Source: Synechococcales cyanobacterium GL140_1_metabinner_5_sub
GTDB lineage: Bacteria; Cyanobacteriota; Cyanobacteriia; Cyanobacteriales; Chamaesiphonaceae
Assembly (NCBI GenBank): GCA_025359065.1
Contig: JANYHM010000030.1
Coordinates: 1 to 46,684, forward strand
Length of the DNA: 46,684 nt
Direction of reading: 5' to 3'
Within the stretch, counting starts at the first letter, position 1, and every line of letters starts with the position of its first letter. A program made the translations under genes and the position numbers. Positions 1 to 7,348 of this stretch are shown here, in pieces. The notes beneath the pieces were generated by a model. It searched no databases. It saw only the letters and a list, made by a program, of their open reading frames with translations, and had not been told where the DNA came from.

Positions 1-126
1 TCCCGTTATTTTAGTAACAGTGCCCAATTTTGGTTGAATTTGCAAGCTGGATACGATCTCAGACTGGCTCAAGCAGAACATTCGGCGATGTACGATCGAA
101 TCCCAACAGCAAGTGGTGTTAGTTAG
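1..126 (+). CDS. HigA-like antitoxin, C-terminal end (partial)
   Basis: The reading frame is open from the window edge to a TAG and gives 41 residues. The segment around FWLNLQAGYDL matches the conserved helix after the HTH in HigA-type XRE antitoxins (usually NSAEFWLNLQ.RYDL). The N-terminal HTH lies outside the window. The family is the DNA-binding antitoxin of type II HigBA modules. The same signature recurs in the broken antitoxin at 5026-5329, so two HigA relatives bracket the restriction-modification genes. Whether this copy is intact, and whether a HigB toxin precedes it, cannot be seen. Confidence 0.7.
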   Translation, partial: SRYFSNSAQFWLNLQAGYDLRLAQAEHSAMYDRIPTASGVS

Positions 127-271
127 TTTTAGAGAAAACACTAGTTGATGTGGAATTTCTCTCCGTTCAGCCCAGCCTACAAATCTAAATAGATTCAGCG
201 ATCGAGTAAACTTGTCTAGCTGCAAGTATCTACTCACCCCAACCCCTCCGGGGAAGGAAAATAATAACGAA

Positions 272-1711
272 ATGACTGCGACTACTGATATTGTTCAAAA
301 ATTGTGGAGTCTGTGTAATGCTCTGCGGGATGATGGCATTAGCTATCTCCAATACACTACCGAACTCACCTACCTGCTGTTTCTGAAGATGACGCAGGAA
401 CGGGGGATGGAAGATAAATTACCAGAGGGCTATCGGTGGCAAGATCTCACGGCAAAGGATGGGATCGAACAGTTAAATTTTTATCGGGAATTGTTGCTGC
501 ATCTGGGTGCTCAGGAAGCTAAACCGCTGGTGCAAGCTATCTACGCCAATGCGAATACGGCTCTGAAGAAGCCGACGATCTTGAAGAAGCTGATTACCAA
601 TATTGATGAATTGGATTGGTATTCGGCGAAGGTAGAGGGCTTGGGGGATTTGTATGAAGGATTGCTGGAGAAGAACGCCACAGAGAAGAAATCGGGGGCG
701 GGGCAATACTTTACGCCGCGTCAGTTAATCGATTGCATTGTGGAGTTGATGCAGCCCCAAGCCAAGGAAACAATCCAAGATCCGGCAGCGGGGACGGGTG
801 GGTTTTTGATTGTGGCGGACAGGTATATTAAGCAGCAGACGGATAATTTATTCGACCTACCAGAGTCGGTGCAGATGTTTCAGCGCACTCAGGCTTTCTA
901 TGGGCTAGAGCTGGTGCAGGATGCTCATCGGCTGCTGTTGATGAATTTGATGCTCCATGACATTGAAGGGGGGATCGATCTGGGGGATACTCTGGCATCG
1001 GAGGGGCAGCGTTTACCCAAGGCAGATTTGATGCTATCGAATCCACCTTTTGGCACTAAGACGGCGGGGGGGAAACCGACGCGGGATGATTTTACTTACC
1101 AGACTTCTAATAAGCAGTTGGCGTTTCTTCAGCATATCTATCGGGGCTTGAAACCAGGGGGACGGGCGGCGGTGGTGTTGCCAGATAATGTGTTGTTTGA
1201 AGATGGGCAAGGCCGATCGATTCGATCGGATTTGATGGATAAATGCAATCTCCATACGATTTTGCGCCTGCCAACGGGGATTTTCTATTCTCCTGGGGTG
1301 AAAACCAATGTGCTGTTTTTCCAACGAGGGAAGACGGAGAAGGGAAATACTCAGGCGGTGTGGGTGTATGACTTACGGACGAATATGCCTTCATTTGGCA
1401 AGCGCACGCCGTTGACGCGGGGACATTTTCAGCCGTTTATAGAGGTGTATGGCAACGATCCGAATGGTGGGAGTCAGCGGGTGGATCTGGGTGAGGAAGG
1501 GCGATGGCGGTGTTTTGCGCGGGATGAAATCGTCAAGCGGGGGGATAATCTGGATATCTCCTGGCTGCGGGATGAAAGTTTACAATCGGCGGATGATTTG
1601 CCTGAGCCTGGGGTGATTGCGCTCAAGATTATGGAGCGGTTGGAGACGGCGATGGAAGAAATGGCGGCTTTGAAGGATTTGTTAGAAGTTGGTGAGGGGG
1701 ACTTAGTTTGA
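272..1711 (+). CDS. hsdM: Type I restriction-modification DNA methyltransferase subunit M
   Basis: N6-adenine methyltransferase subunit of a type I restriction-modification enzyme. It transfers methyl groups from S-adenosylmethionine to the sequence recognised by HsdS. An N-terminal helical HsdM_N region (residues ~1-130) is followed by the SAM-binding motif DPAAGTGGF near residue 170 and the catalytic NPPF motif near 256. The ATG at 272 is preferred: it follows a GGGGAAGGA ribosome-binding site, whereas the open frame extending back to a TTG at 212 adds a non-conserved stretch. The stop overlaps the start of hsdS by 4 bases (TTGA), so translation is probably coupled. No hsdR lies within the window; it may be upstream or absent. 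Confidence 0.93.
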   Translation: MTATTDIVQKLWSLCNALRDDGISYLQYTTELTYLLFLKMTQERGMEDKLPEGYRWQDLTAKDGIEQLNFYRELLLHLGAQEAKPLVQAIYANANTALKKPTILKKLITNIDELDWYSAKVEGLGDLYEGLLEKNATEKKSGAGQYFTPRQLIDCIVELMQPQAKETIQDPAAGTGGFLIVADRYIKQQTDNLFDLPESVQMFQRTQAFYGLELVQDAHRLLLMNLMLHDIEGGIDLGDTLASEGQRLPKADLMLSNPPFGTKTAGGKPTRDDFTYQTSNKQLAFLQHIYRGLKPGGRAAVVLPDNVLFEDGQGRSIRSDLMDKCNLHTILRLPTGIFYSPGVKTNVLFFQRGKTEKGNTQAVWVYDLRTNMPSFGKRTPLTRGHFQPFIEVYGNDPNGGSQRVDLGEEGRWRCFARDEIVKRGDNLDISWLRDESLQSADDLPEPGVIALKIMERLETAMEEMAALKDLLEVGEGDLV

Positions 1712-3303
1712 AGCAAGAACACAAATTTAATGGTGAAGGACTGTTTGAAATACCTGATTTGTGGACATGGGCTATTTCTAATGAAGTATGCTCATCAGTT
1801 AGAGATGGTACGCACGATACTCCCAAATATGTCGATAACGGAATCCCTCTCGTCACATCTAAAAATTTAAAGAATGGTTATATTAATTTTGATACAGCAA
1901 AATTTATTACCATTGAAGATCATAAACAAATAAGCTTTCGTTCTGAAGTTGAAAACGGAGATATTCTTTTCGCAATGATTGGCACAATTGGAAGTCCAAT
2001 TGTTGTGAATACTGATAGGCAATTCAGCATAAAAAACATTGGGCTTTTCAAGAAAAATGAAGCTGTTATTCAATCACTTTTTCTTAAATATTGGTTGTTG
2101 AGCGAGCCTTTAAATAAAATATTAGAAGTTCAAAGATTCATTAACGGTACCACTCAGAAATTCATTTCGCTTGGAAGTCTTAGAGCTATTCCTATTCCCC
2201 TTCCACCTCTCAATGAACAGCGGCGGATTGTGAACGCGATCGAACAACTGACCGATCGATCGAACAAAGCCCGCACAGCCTTAGCAGAAGTACCCAAACT
2301 AATCGAGCAATTCCGTCAATCCGTCCTCGCCGCCGCCTTTCGAGGCGATTTAACCGCCGACTGGCGCAAGCAAAATCCCGACATCGAACCTGTTTCAGCA
2401 TTATTAGAGCTGATATCGTATGAGCGCAGATTTCAATATGAGCAGCTTTGCATAAAAGCTAATACAGATGGTAGAAAGAAACCAAGAAAACCAGAAAACC
2501 TCATCCTCGAGTCTAGGATTGGTATAGAGCATTCAATATTGCCTGAAACATGGACATGGCTTTGCTTTAAAGATATTTCAGCCACCACTCAATATTCAAT
2601 GAGTAGTGGCCCATTTGGTTCTGCACTTGGTACAAAAGATTATAAAGAAAATGGAATTCCAATTATCAGAGGACAGAATATCCAACAAGGTAAGTTTATT
2701 TCAGAAAATTTTGTTTATATTACAGAAGGCAAGGCTGAGGAACTAATCAGAAGTGCTGTGTATCCAGGGGACATTATTATAGTTGCAGTAGGTTCTTCAG
2801 GTCAAGCTGCATTAGTCCCAAAGGAAATAAAAAAAGCGATTTTATCTCAAAACTGTAACAAATTTACGATTGATACATCTTTAGCTATTTCTGATTTTAT
2901 TGTTTATTTGCTTCAAAATGCAATACTAAAGTCTCAAATGCAAGAGAAGACGACTGATACAGTTCGTCAATTTTTAAGTCTTACTAATCTTAAAGAATTA
3001 ATATTCCCAATTCCTCTAATTGATGAGCAAAGACAAATAGTTAAAATAATTGATTCTATTTTTGAAACTTGTGACAAAATTGAGTCTCTTTATTACCAAC
3101 ACTTAGAAGAGATGAATCAACTCGATCGATCCATCCTAGCCAAAGCCTTCCGAGGCGAACTCGTGCCCCAAGATCCCAGCGACGAACCTGCTGCGGTATT
3201 GCTCGATCGAATTCGTGCCGAACGAGCAACCAGCATCCCCAAACAGCGCGGGAAAACCACCCGCAAGAATAGTAGCAAACAACTCTCGATAAATTTGGAA
3301 TAG
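1708..3303 (+). CDS. hsdS: Type I restriction-modification specificity subunit S
   Basis: DNA-recognition subunit that directs HsdM (and HsdR) to a bipartite target. Two variable target-recognition domains (residues ~10-165 and ~275-430) are each followed by a conserved helical spacer. The central spacer carries LPPLNEQRRIV...AAAFRGDL and the C-terminal one IPLIDEQRQIV...LAKAFRGEL. The likely start is the TTG at 1708 overlapping the hsdM stop. Both recognition domains are visibly AT-rich, while the spacers are GC-richer with abundant CGATCG. This mosaic pattern is typical of recognition domains exchanged by recombination. The last ~180 bases recur, damaged, at 4022-4142. Confidence 0.92.
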   Translation: MKQEHKFNGEGLFEIPDLWTWAISNEVCSSVRDGTHDTPKYVDNGIPLVTSKNLKNGYINFDTAKFITIEDHKQISFRSEVENGDILFAMIGTIGSPIVVNTDRQFSIKNIGLFKKNEAVIQSLFLKYWLLSEPLNKILEVQRFINGTTQKFISLGSLRAIPIPLPPLNEQRRIVNAIEQLTDRSNKARTALAEVPKLIEQFRQSVLAAAFRGDLTADWRKQNPDIEPVSALLELISYERRFQYEQLCIKANTDGRKKPRKPENLILESRIGIEHSILPETWTWLCFKDISATTQYSMSSGPFGSALGTKDYKENGIPIIRGQNIQQGKFISENFVYITEGKAEELIRSAVYPGDIIIVAVGSSGQAALVPKEIKKAILSQNCNKFTIDTSLAISDFIVYLLQNAILKSQMQEKTTDTVRQFLSLTNLKELIFPIPLIDEQRQIVKIIDSIFETCDKIESLYYQHLEEMNQLDRSILAKAFRGELVPQDPSDEPAAVLLDRIRAERATSIPKQRGKTTRKNSSKQLSINLE

Positions 3304-3311
3304 CTTTAACT

Positions 3312-3629
3312 TTATTCTTGATAATCACTTAGCAGAATTGGATCTTTATTTGGCACTCTGACAATAATTTCGATTGTGCCACCCAAAGCATTGACAACCG
3401 ATCGCAATGTATTCAATTCTAGATTTTGTCTGCGTTCGAGTTTAGATATCGCTGGCTGCTGTACTTCCAATCGTTCTGCTAACTCTGATTGCGATAGACC
3501 GAGTTTCTCGCGCAAATGCCTGAGTGTAACTTCTTCTAACCGAATCTGAGAAACTCTAGATTCGATCGCTGCTTGTCGCTCTGGGGGGAGTGCATTTAAT
3601 TCTTCAGTTATAGTAGTATATTTAAGCAT
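3312..3629 (-). CDS. XRE-family antitoxin (HigA/HTH type)
   Basis: A 105-residue protein with an HTH_3 domain at residues ~38-92 (LREKLGLSQSELAERLEVQQPAISKLE is the core helix-turn-helix). Such proteins neutralise a RelE/HigB-type mRNA interferase and repress their own operon. It is the second gene of the pair: its ATG shares one base with the toxin stop (TAATG). Toxin-first order is typical of HigBA-like modules. The pair is antisense to hsdS and ends 9 bp from the hsdS stop. Confidence 0.85.
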   Translation of the reverse strand: MLKYTTITEELNALPPERQAAIESRVSQIRLEEVTLRHLREKLGLSQSELAERLEVQQPAISKLERRQNLELNTLRSVVNALGGTIEIIVRVPNKDPILLSDYQE

Positions 3630-3982
3630 TAATTTTCCTCTTTAAGTGTTTCTAGATATCGTTCGTATCGTCGATCAGCGATTGGGATATTTTCTTTATA
3701 CCAGCGATTATTACCAGATTTATTGCCCCCAACTAGTAAGATTGCCTGTCGCAGTGGGTCGAAAGCAAATAAAATTCGCCAAGGTTCGCCCTGATATTGA
3801 ATCCTAAGCTCCTTCATATTATTGAAATCAGAGCCTTGGATTGTATCAACTCGCGGTCTGCCGAGTGTCGGTCCCGATTCTGCCAGAATCCTAATTACGG
3901 CAAATGCTTCATCTTGCAATCCTTGTTCCTGCTCGTAAAACCAGACTCTAAAATCTGGATCGAAGACGATATTCCATTCCAT
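3629..3982 (-). CDS. RelE/HigB-like toxin (phage Gp49-like family)
   Basis: A 117-residue protein resembling the RelE/ParE-superfamily Gp49-like (DUF891) toxins. Supporting features are the central MKELRIQYQGEPWRILFAFDP strand region, the ILLVGGNKSGN segment and a C-terminal YERYLETL helix. Members are usually ribosome-dependent or free mRNA endonucleases; that activity is inferred from family only. It is followed with one-base overlap by an XRE antitoxin and preceded by a 24-bp perfect palindrome. The module lies between an intact hsdS end and a decayed copy of that end. Confidence 0.82.
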   Translation of the reverse strand: MEWNIVFDPDFRVWFYEQEQGLQDEAFAVIRILAESGPTLGRPRVDTIQGSDFNNMKELRIQYQGEPWRILFAFDPLRQAILLVGGNKSGNNRWYKENIPIADRRYERYLETLKEEN

Positions 3983-3989
3983 AAACCCA

Positions 3990-4013
3990 TATTATTCTAT
4001 ATATAGAATAATA
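3990..4013. promoter_or_regulatory. Perfect 24-bp palindrome, likely antitoxin operator
   Basis: The 24 bases equal their own reverse complement (arms TATTATTCTATA / TATAGAATAATA). They lie 8 bp upstream of the toxin start on the minus strand and overlap an AT-rich promoter-like region. XRE antitoxins normally bind such palindromes as dimers to repress their operon; this assignment is inferred from position and symmetry. Confidence 0.6.
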
Positions 4014-4021
4014 ATATCATC

Positions 4022-4142
4022 TTGGGGCTGCGATCGATCCTAGCTAAAGCCTGCCGATGTGAATCCATGCCGAGCGAGAAACCAGCACCCCCAAACAGCG
4101 CGGGAAAACCACCCGCAAGAATAGTAGCAAACAACTCTCGAT
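4022..4142 (+). pseudogene. Decayed copy of the hsdS 3' end
   Basis: Bases 4083-4142 match 3231-3290 (last coding part of hsdS) with a single mismatch, and 4029-4082 match hsdS sequence from about 3121 with substitutions. About 50 bases present in hsdS between its two GTGCC motifs (3164-3215) are missing here, which looks like a microhomology deletion and shifts the frame. It has no start and no recognition domains. The toxin-antitoxin pair lies exactly between the intact and decayed copies. Confidence 0.8.
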
Positions 4143-4182
4143 TACCTACGGTAGACCAGAGGTCAACGACCTTGAATCATGA

Positions 4183-4320
4183 GATTTACGGTACGATCGT
4201 CCGTATCAGAAAATCAAAGTAATTCCCGCTCAACTATGTTTATTAAAGCCTATTGGCGAAATCGAAGAAGAGTATCTTCGCAATCATCCAGATGAAATAA
4301 ATGAATTTGACTTAGCTTAA
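4183..4320 (+). pseudogene. Orphan open segment, unidentified protein tail
   Basis: A 45-codon open stretch without a plausible start ends at TAA. The last ~35 residues, including KPIGEIEEEYLRNHPDEINE, look protein-like (acidic, helical). I do not recognise the family. It follows the decayed hsdS tail directly and may be the end of the gene that originally lay next to that copy. Confidence 0.3.
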
Positions 4321-4625
4321 GCCATTATCGATGGAATGGAATCTCGGAGGATATACCCTAGAGCATTTTATATTTAATTAAGCCCAGCCACTTACTTCAA
4401 CACATTCTCTATTTTCTGGCTGCCATTTGTTACGAAACATGTGCGGTTGCCATACAGATCTTTACACATAAAACAGCATCAAGTAAAATATGCTAGCATC
4501 TTATGTCCGTATGGGTCTTACCTAACGAAAATGGCTGTAGAGCCTGCACTCTCAGGCAAAACCCCAAACTATTTTAGGACAAGTTGTCTCGCCTTACGTT
4601 GGTACCGATTAGTAACTATACAAAC
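4321..4625. other. Non-coding gap, nothing recognised
   Basis: No convincing gene, repeat or RNA was found. A 62-codon open frame (4441-4629) has no ribosome-binding site, overlaps the next gene start and has unremarkable composition. Confidence 0.4.
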
Positions 4626-4970
4626 ATGAAAAAAACTATTTCGTTATTTACCACACTAGCTTTCACTCTTGCTTTTTCTGTAACTAGCATAAATCTTACA
4701 GCACGAGTAGCCGATGCCGGATCGTGTCGTAGTTTAAAAGAAGGGGATTCGTATTATCCAAATTGGGTTAGATGTTGCGATACAAAAGATTACAGAAGCA
4801 ACTGGACTGATAGATACGGATCTGTATCAAATTGGGCAAATAGCTGCTCTTGGTGGTTAGGCCGATGTCCCCATAGTTACGATACACAAGGGTCAGAGGG
4901 AATGAATCTCCCTACAACGGGGACACCCCTTACTGGGCTAAAAGACTGGGTAAGCATCCTGAGCTACTAA
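4626..4970 (+). CDS. Small secreted Cys-rich protein, possibly frameshifted
   Basis: The ATG at 4626 opens with a signal peptide (MKKTISLF..., hydrophobic core ~6-24, Ala-Asp-Ala around residue 31), followed by a Cys/Trp-rich mature part with five cysteines (SC, RCC, SC, RC). The family is not recognised. The last ~24 residues in frame look unlike the rest. The alternative frame stays open from about 4878 to a TAG at 5021-5023 and encodes a more protein-like Lys-rich tail (TPYWAKRLGKHPELLKTVAK). This suggests a single-base frameshift near 4895. In that frame the gene would end 2 bp before the HigA-like ATG at 5026, in operon-like spacing. Function unknown. Confidence 0.55.
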   Translation: MKKTISLFTTLAFTLAFSVTSINLTARVADAGSCRSLKEGDSYYPNWVRCCDTKDYRSNWTDRYGSVSNWANSCSWWLGRCPHSYDTQGSEGMNLPTTGTPLTGLKDWVSILSY

Positions 4971-5025
4971 AAACGGTAGCAAAGCTCCTCAAGTCACAGA
5001 AGGGCAAAAATTGCAGAACATAGCT

Positions 5026-5329
5026 ATGGTTCTTATTCCAAAAGACCGCCCGCCAACCCATCCCGGCGAAATGCTACTCACCGAGTTTTTGGAGCCATTA
5101 GGCTTAACTCAAAAACAGTTAGCCGACAGTATCCATGTGCCTTACCAAAGGATCAATGAAATCATCAATGGTAAACGAGGCGTAACTCTTTGCACTGCGC
5201 TTGGCGAAGTTTTTTAGGATGTCTAGCGGCTTCTGGTTAAACTTGCAAGTGCGCTGGGATCTGTATCATGTCCAGAAGCAAGAAGGAGAAGCAATTCAAC
5301 AGATTCAAGTTTTTAGCAAAGCTTCCTAG
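5026..5329 (+). pseudogene. HigA-family antitoxin, frameshifted
   Basis: Residues from ATG 5026 show the HigA signature (PPTHPGEMLLTEFLEPLGLT, then the HTH ending INEIINGKRGVT). After TALG the frame hits a TAG at 5215-5217. In the next frame the expected continuation resumes (AKFF.MSSGFWLNLQVRWDL...) and ends at TAG 5327-5329. A short deletion after TAL, where homologs have R-L-A-K-F-F, explains both the missing residues and the shift. The N-terminal HTH would still be made as a ~63-residue product. No HigB toxin sits immediately upstream. Confidence 0.8.
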
Positions 5330-5487
5330 CAACTGAATGGGCACTACTAAAAGTACATCTGGTTCAGCAGCCTGATCACGGGGAATATGCCAACAACGAG
5401 ACGAGCAGAAAATTTCTGAGCTGTTAGATAGGTGTGTAGTAGTCCATAATTGATGGAAAGTCTGAAAACTTGTGGAGGCTTAGAGTT

Positions 5488-6087
5488 ATGCGATCGATCG
5501 AAAACAAACCCACGTTAATAGATATTGGTAGAATTACGCTTCGACTCACCCATGAGAACTTTGAGAAGCTGTGCCAAGATAACCCTGAGCAAAAGTTTGA
5601 GTTAACAAAAGATGGAGAATTAGAAGTTATGGCTCCAACTGGTGGAGAGAGCGGTAGAAAAGAGTCAAAGCTGATTACTCGCTTGACCAACTGGAACGAG
5701 CAAACCGAATTAGGCGAGACCTTTAGCTCTTCCACCGCATTTATATTGCCCAACGGCGCGGAGCGATCGCCTGATGCAGCGTGGGTAGAACTTTCGCGCT
5801 GGGAAGCATTAACCCCCGAACAACGTAAAAAGTTCCCAACCTTAGCGCCAGATTTTGCCCTCGAACTTCGCTCTGAAACCGATAGTCTGACAAAGTTGCA
5901 ACAGAAGATGGTGGAATATCGTGACAATGGAGTGCGCTTGGGTTGGCTGATTAACCCCCAGCAGCGACAGGTAGAGATCTATCGCCAGGGGCAGGATGTT
6001 GAAGTGTTAGAAGATCCCAATACTCTAAGCGGCGAGGACGTACTCCCCGGATTCTTGCTAGATCTGAGATCTATATTTGGCAGCTAG
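5488..6087 (+). CDS. Uma2 family endonuclease-like protein
   Basis: A 199-residue protein of the Uma2 (DUF820) family, which has a PD-(D/E)XK restriction-endonuclease fold and is hugely expanded in cyanobacteria. Its biological role is not established. The nuclease-like core is visible: SPDAAWV (Asp), then PDFALELRSETD (Glu) and LQQKM (Lys), followed by GWLINPQQRQVEIYR. The ATG at 5488 is chosen because TGGAGGC lies 10 bp upstream. It is monocistronic and converges on the thioredoxin gene. Three further Uma2 genes occur in the window. Confidence 0.88.
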   Translation: MRSIENKPTLIDIGRITLRLTHENFEKLCQDNPEQKFELTKDGELEVMAPTGGESGRKESKLITRLTNWNEQTELGETFSSSTAFILPNGAERSPDAAWVELSRWEALTPEQRKKFPTLAPDFALELRSETDSLTKLQQKMVEYRDNGVRLGWLINPQQRQVEIYRQGQDVEVLEDPNTLSGEDVLPGFLLDLRSIFGS

Positions 6088-6129
6088 AGAGTGAGTCGGG
6101 AGACGTTGTACCAATTACAGGAAACCGGG

Positions 6130-6699
6130 CTAACTTGGTTGAGCTTGGCTGCTATGACTCCGAGGATCAGTGGGTTTTGCCGCCGTTCCGGTGGTCATCG
6201 GAGAAGTTTGGCCTTCTTGCTGCTCGATTTTGGCATTGTCTGACTTAATGCGATCGGCCATAATTTCATCTAGAGTAGAGCGCATCACGCTCTCGGGCTG
6301 TTCGCCAATTACTTCCCCCAATGTTTGACCCTGGCGATTAAAAAACACAAAGTGCGGAATGCCATCGACTCGATATTTTTCTATTTCTGGCAGCCACTTG
6401 GTATTGTCTACGTTCAACATCGCAAACTCCACTTTGCCATGGTAGTCCTGCTTGATTTTAGCCAAATTGGGAGCCATGGCTTTACAGCTTCCACACCAAT
6501 CGGCATAAAATTCCATCAGAGTTGGTCTACCGCTGGCCAAGGCTACTTCGATCGGAGTAGCAGCTTTAGCTTGAGCAGATAAGGAGTTATTACCCTGCTG
6601 TAAACGCTGGCCAAAAAAGAGCGCCACTGCTAACAGCACTGCGACGATCGCCACGATGATCTTGGGAAGTTTGTTACTGGGAGCTGTTTCTTGTACCAT
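6130..6699 (-). CDS. txlA: Membrane-anchored thioredoxin, TxlA/HCF164-like
   Basis: Thiol-disulfide oxidoreductase tethered by an N-terminal membrane helix (residues ~12-30), with a thioredoxin domain carrying WCGSC at 68-72 and the cis-Pro loop GIPHF. Plant HCF164 and cyanobacterial TxlA act on the lumenal side in redox delivery for cytochrome biogenesis and thylakoid assembly; this role is inferred from similarity. The C-terminal ~35 residues are low-complexity, rich in Gln, Thr and Ser. It is transcribed opposite to its neighbours and is probably monocistronic. Confidence 0.85.
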   Translation of the reverse strand: MVQETAPSNKLPKIIVAIVAVLLAVALFFGQRLQQGNNSLSAQAKAATPIEVALASGRPTLMEFYADWCGSCKAMAPNLAKIKQDYHGKVEFAMLNVDNTKWLPEIEKYRVDGIPHFVFFNRQGQTLGEVIGEQPESVMRSTLDEIMADRIKSDNAKIEQQEGQTSPMTTGTAAKPTDPRSHSSQAQPS

Positions 6700-6789
6700 G
6701 ACTGCTGAGAATTGTGCTAATCCATTGTAACTGGTTTGGATTTCTAACGGTAGCAGCCGTCAACTCGATCAAAATGTAGGGCTAAATAT

Positions 6790-7254
6790 TTGACTGAAAT
6801 TTGGCAAGATCCACAAATTATTCACTGGACAGAGATTTTGTTAGCTAGCTACCGCAAGCTGTTGGGTCGCGAGCTAATCGAATGCTCTGGATCGCCTGGT
6901 GAGCAGGCTAGATTGCTATATACTGCCCCGGCGGTGGTGGTGTCTCATAACACCCAGAGCAATCCGGTGTTGAACTATGGCAACCAGGTAGCATTGGATC
7001 TATGGGAGATGGATTGGGCAATGTTTACTCGCACCCCCTCGCAATCTACCGCTGAGCCGATAAATCAGGCTGCACGAGCAGTAATAATGGCACAGGTGCA
7101 GCAGCAAGGCTTCATCGAGAATTACCAAGGCATCAGGATTTCGAGCAGCGGGAGACGTTTTGTGATCGATCGAGCCACAATCTGGAATCTCACCGATCTG
7201 CAAGGTCAGCCCTGTGGTCAGGCTGCTACTTTTGCGAATTGGCAATACTGTTGA
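6790..7254 (+). CDS. MEKHLA domain protein
   Basis: A 154-residue single-domain protein resembling the MEKHLA family, a PAS-like sensor module also found at the C terminus of plant HD-ZIP III proteins. Typical features are HNTQSNPVLNYGNQVALDLWEM and the later GIRISSSGRRF.I..A..WNL. No ATG exists upstream in frame; the TTG at 6790 is the best start. The function of free-standing MEKHLA proteins is unknown; a ligand or redox sensing role is inference. Confidence 0.72.
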   Translation: MTEIWQDPQIIHWTEILLASYRKLLGRELIECSGSPGEQARLLYTAPAVVVSHNTQSNPVLNYGNQVALDLWEMDWAMFTRTPSQSTAEPINQAARAVIMAQVQQQGFIENYQGIRISSSGRRFVIDRATIWNLTDLQGQPCGQAATFANWQYC

Positions 7255-7348
7255 AATTTTGGGGACTAATTCTTCAGCAGCCACAGCAAAGAGTCAGAGA
7301 CCGTTCTAGGGTGAAATTGCTGTAGGGCATGACTTTTTGGAGATAAAT

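Noticed and set aside
212-271. N-terminal extension of hsdM from TTG 212
   Set aside because: It would add 20 residues encoded by non-conserved leader including the ribosome-binding site; the ATG at 272 fits the family.
4441-4629. 62-codon plus-strand frame
   Set aside because: No ribosome-binding site, no recognisable features and overlaps the start of the secreted protein.
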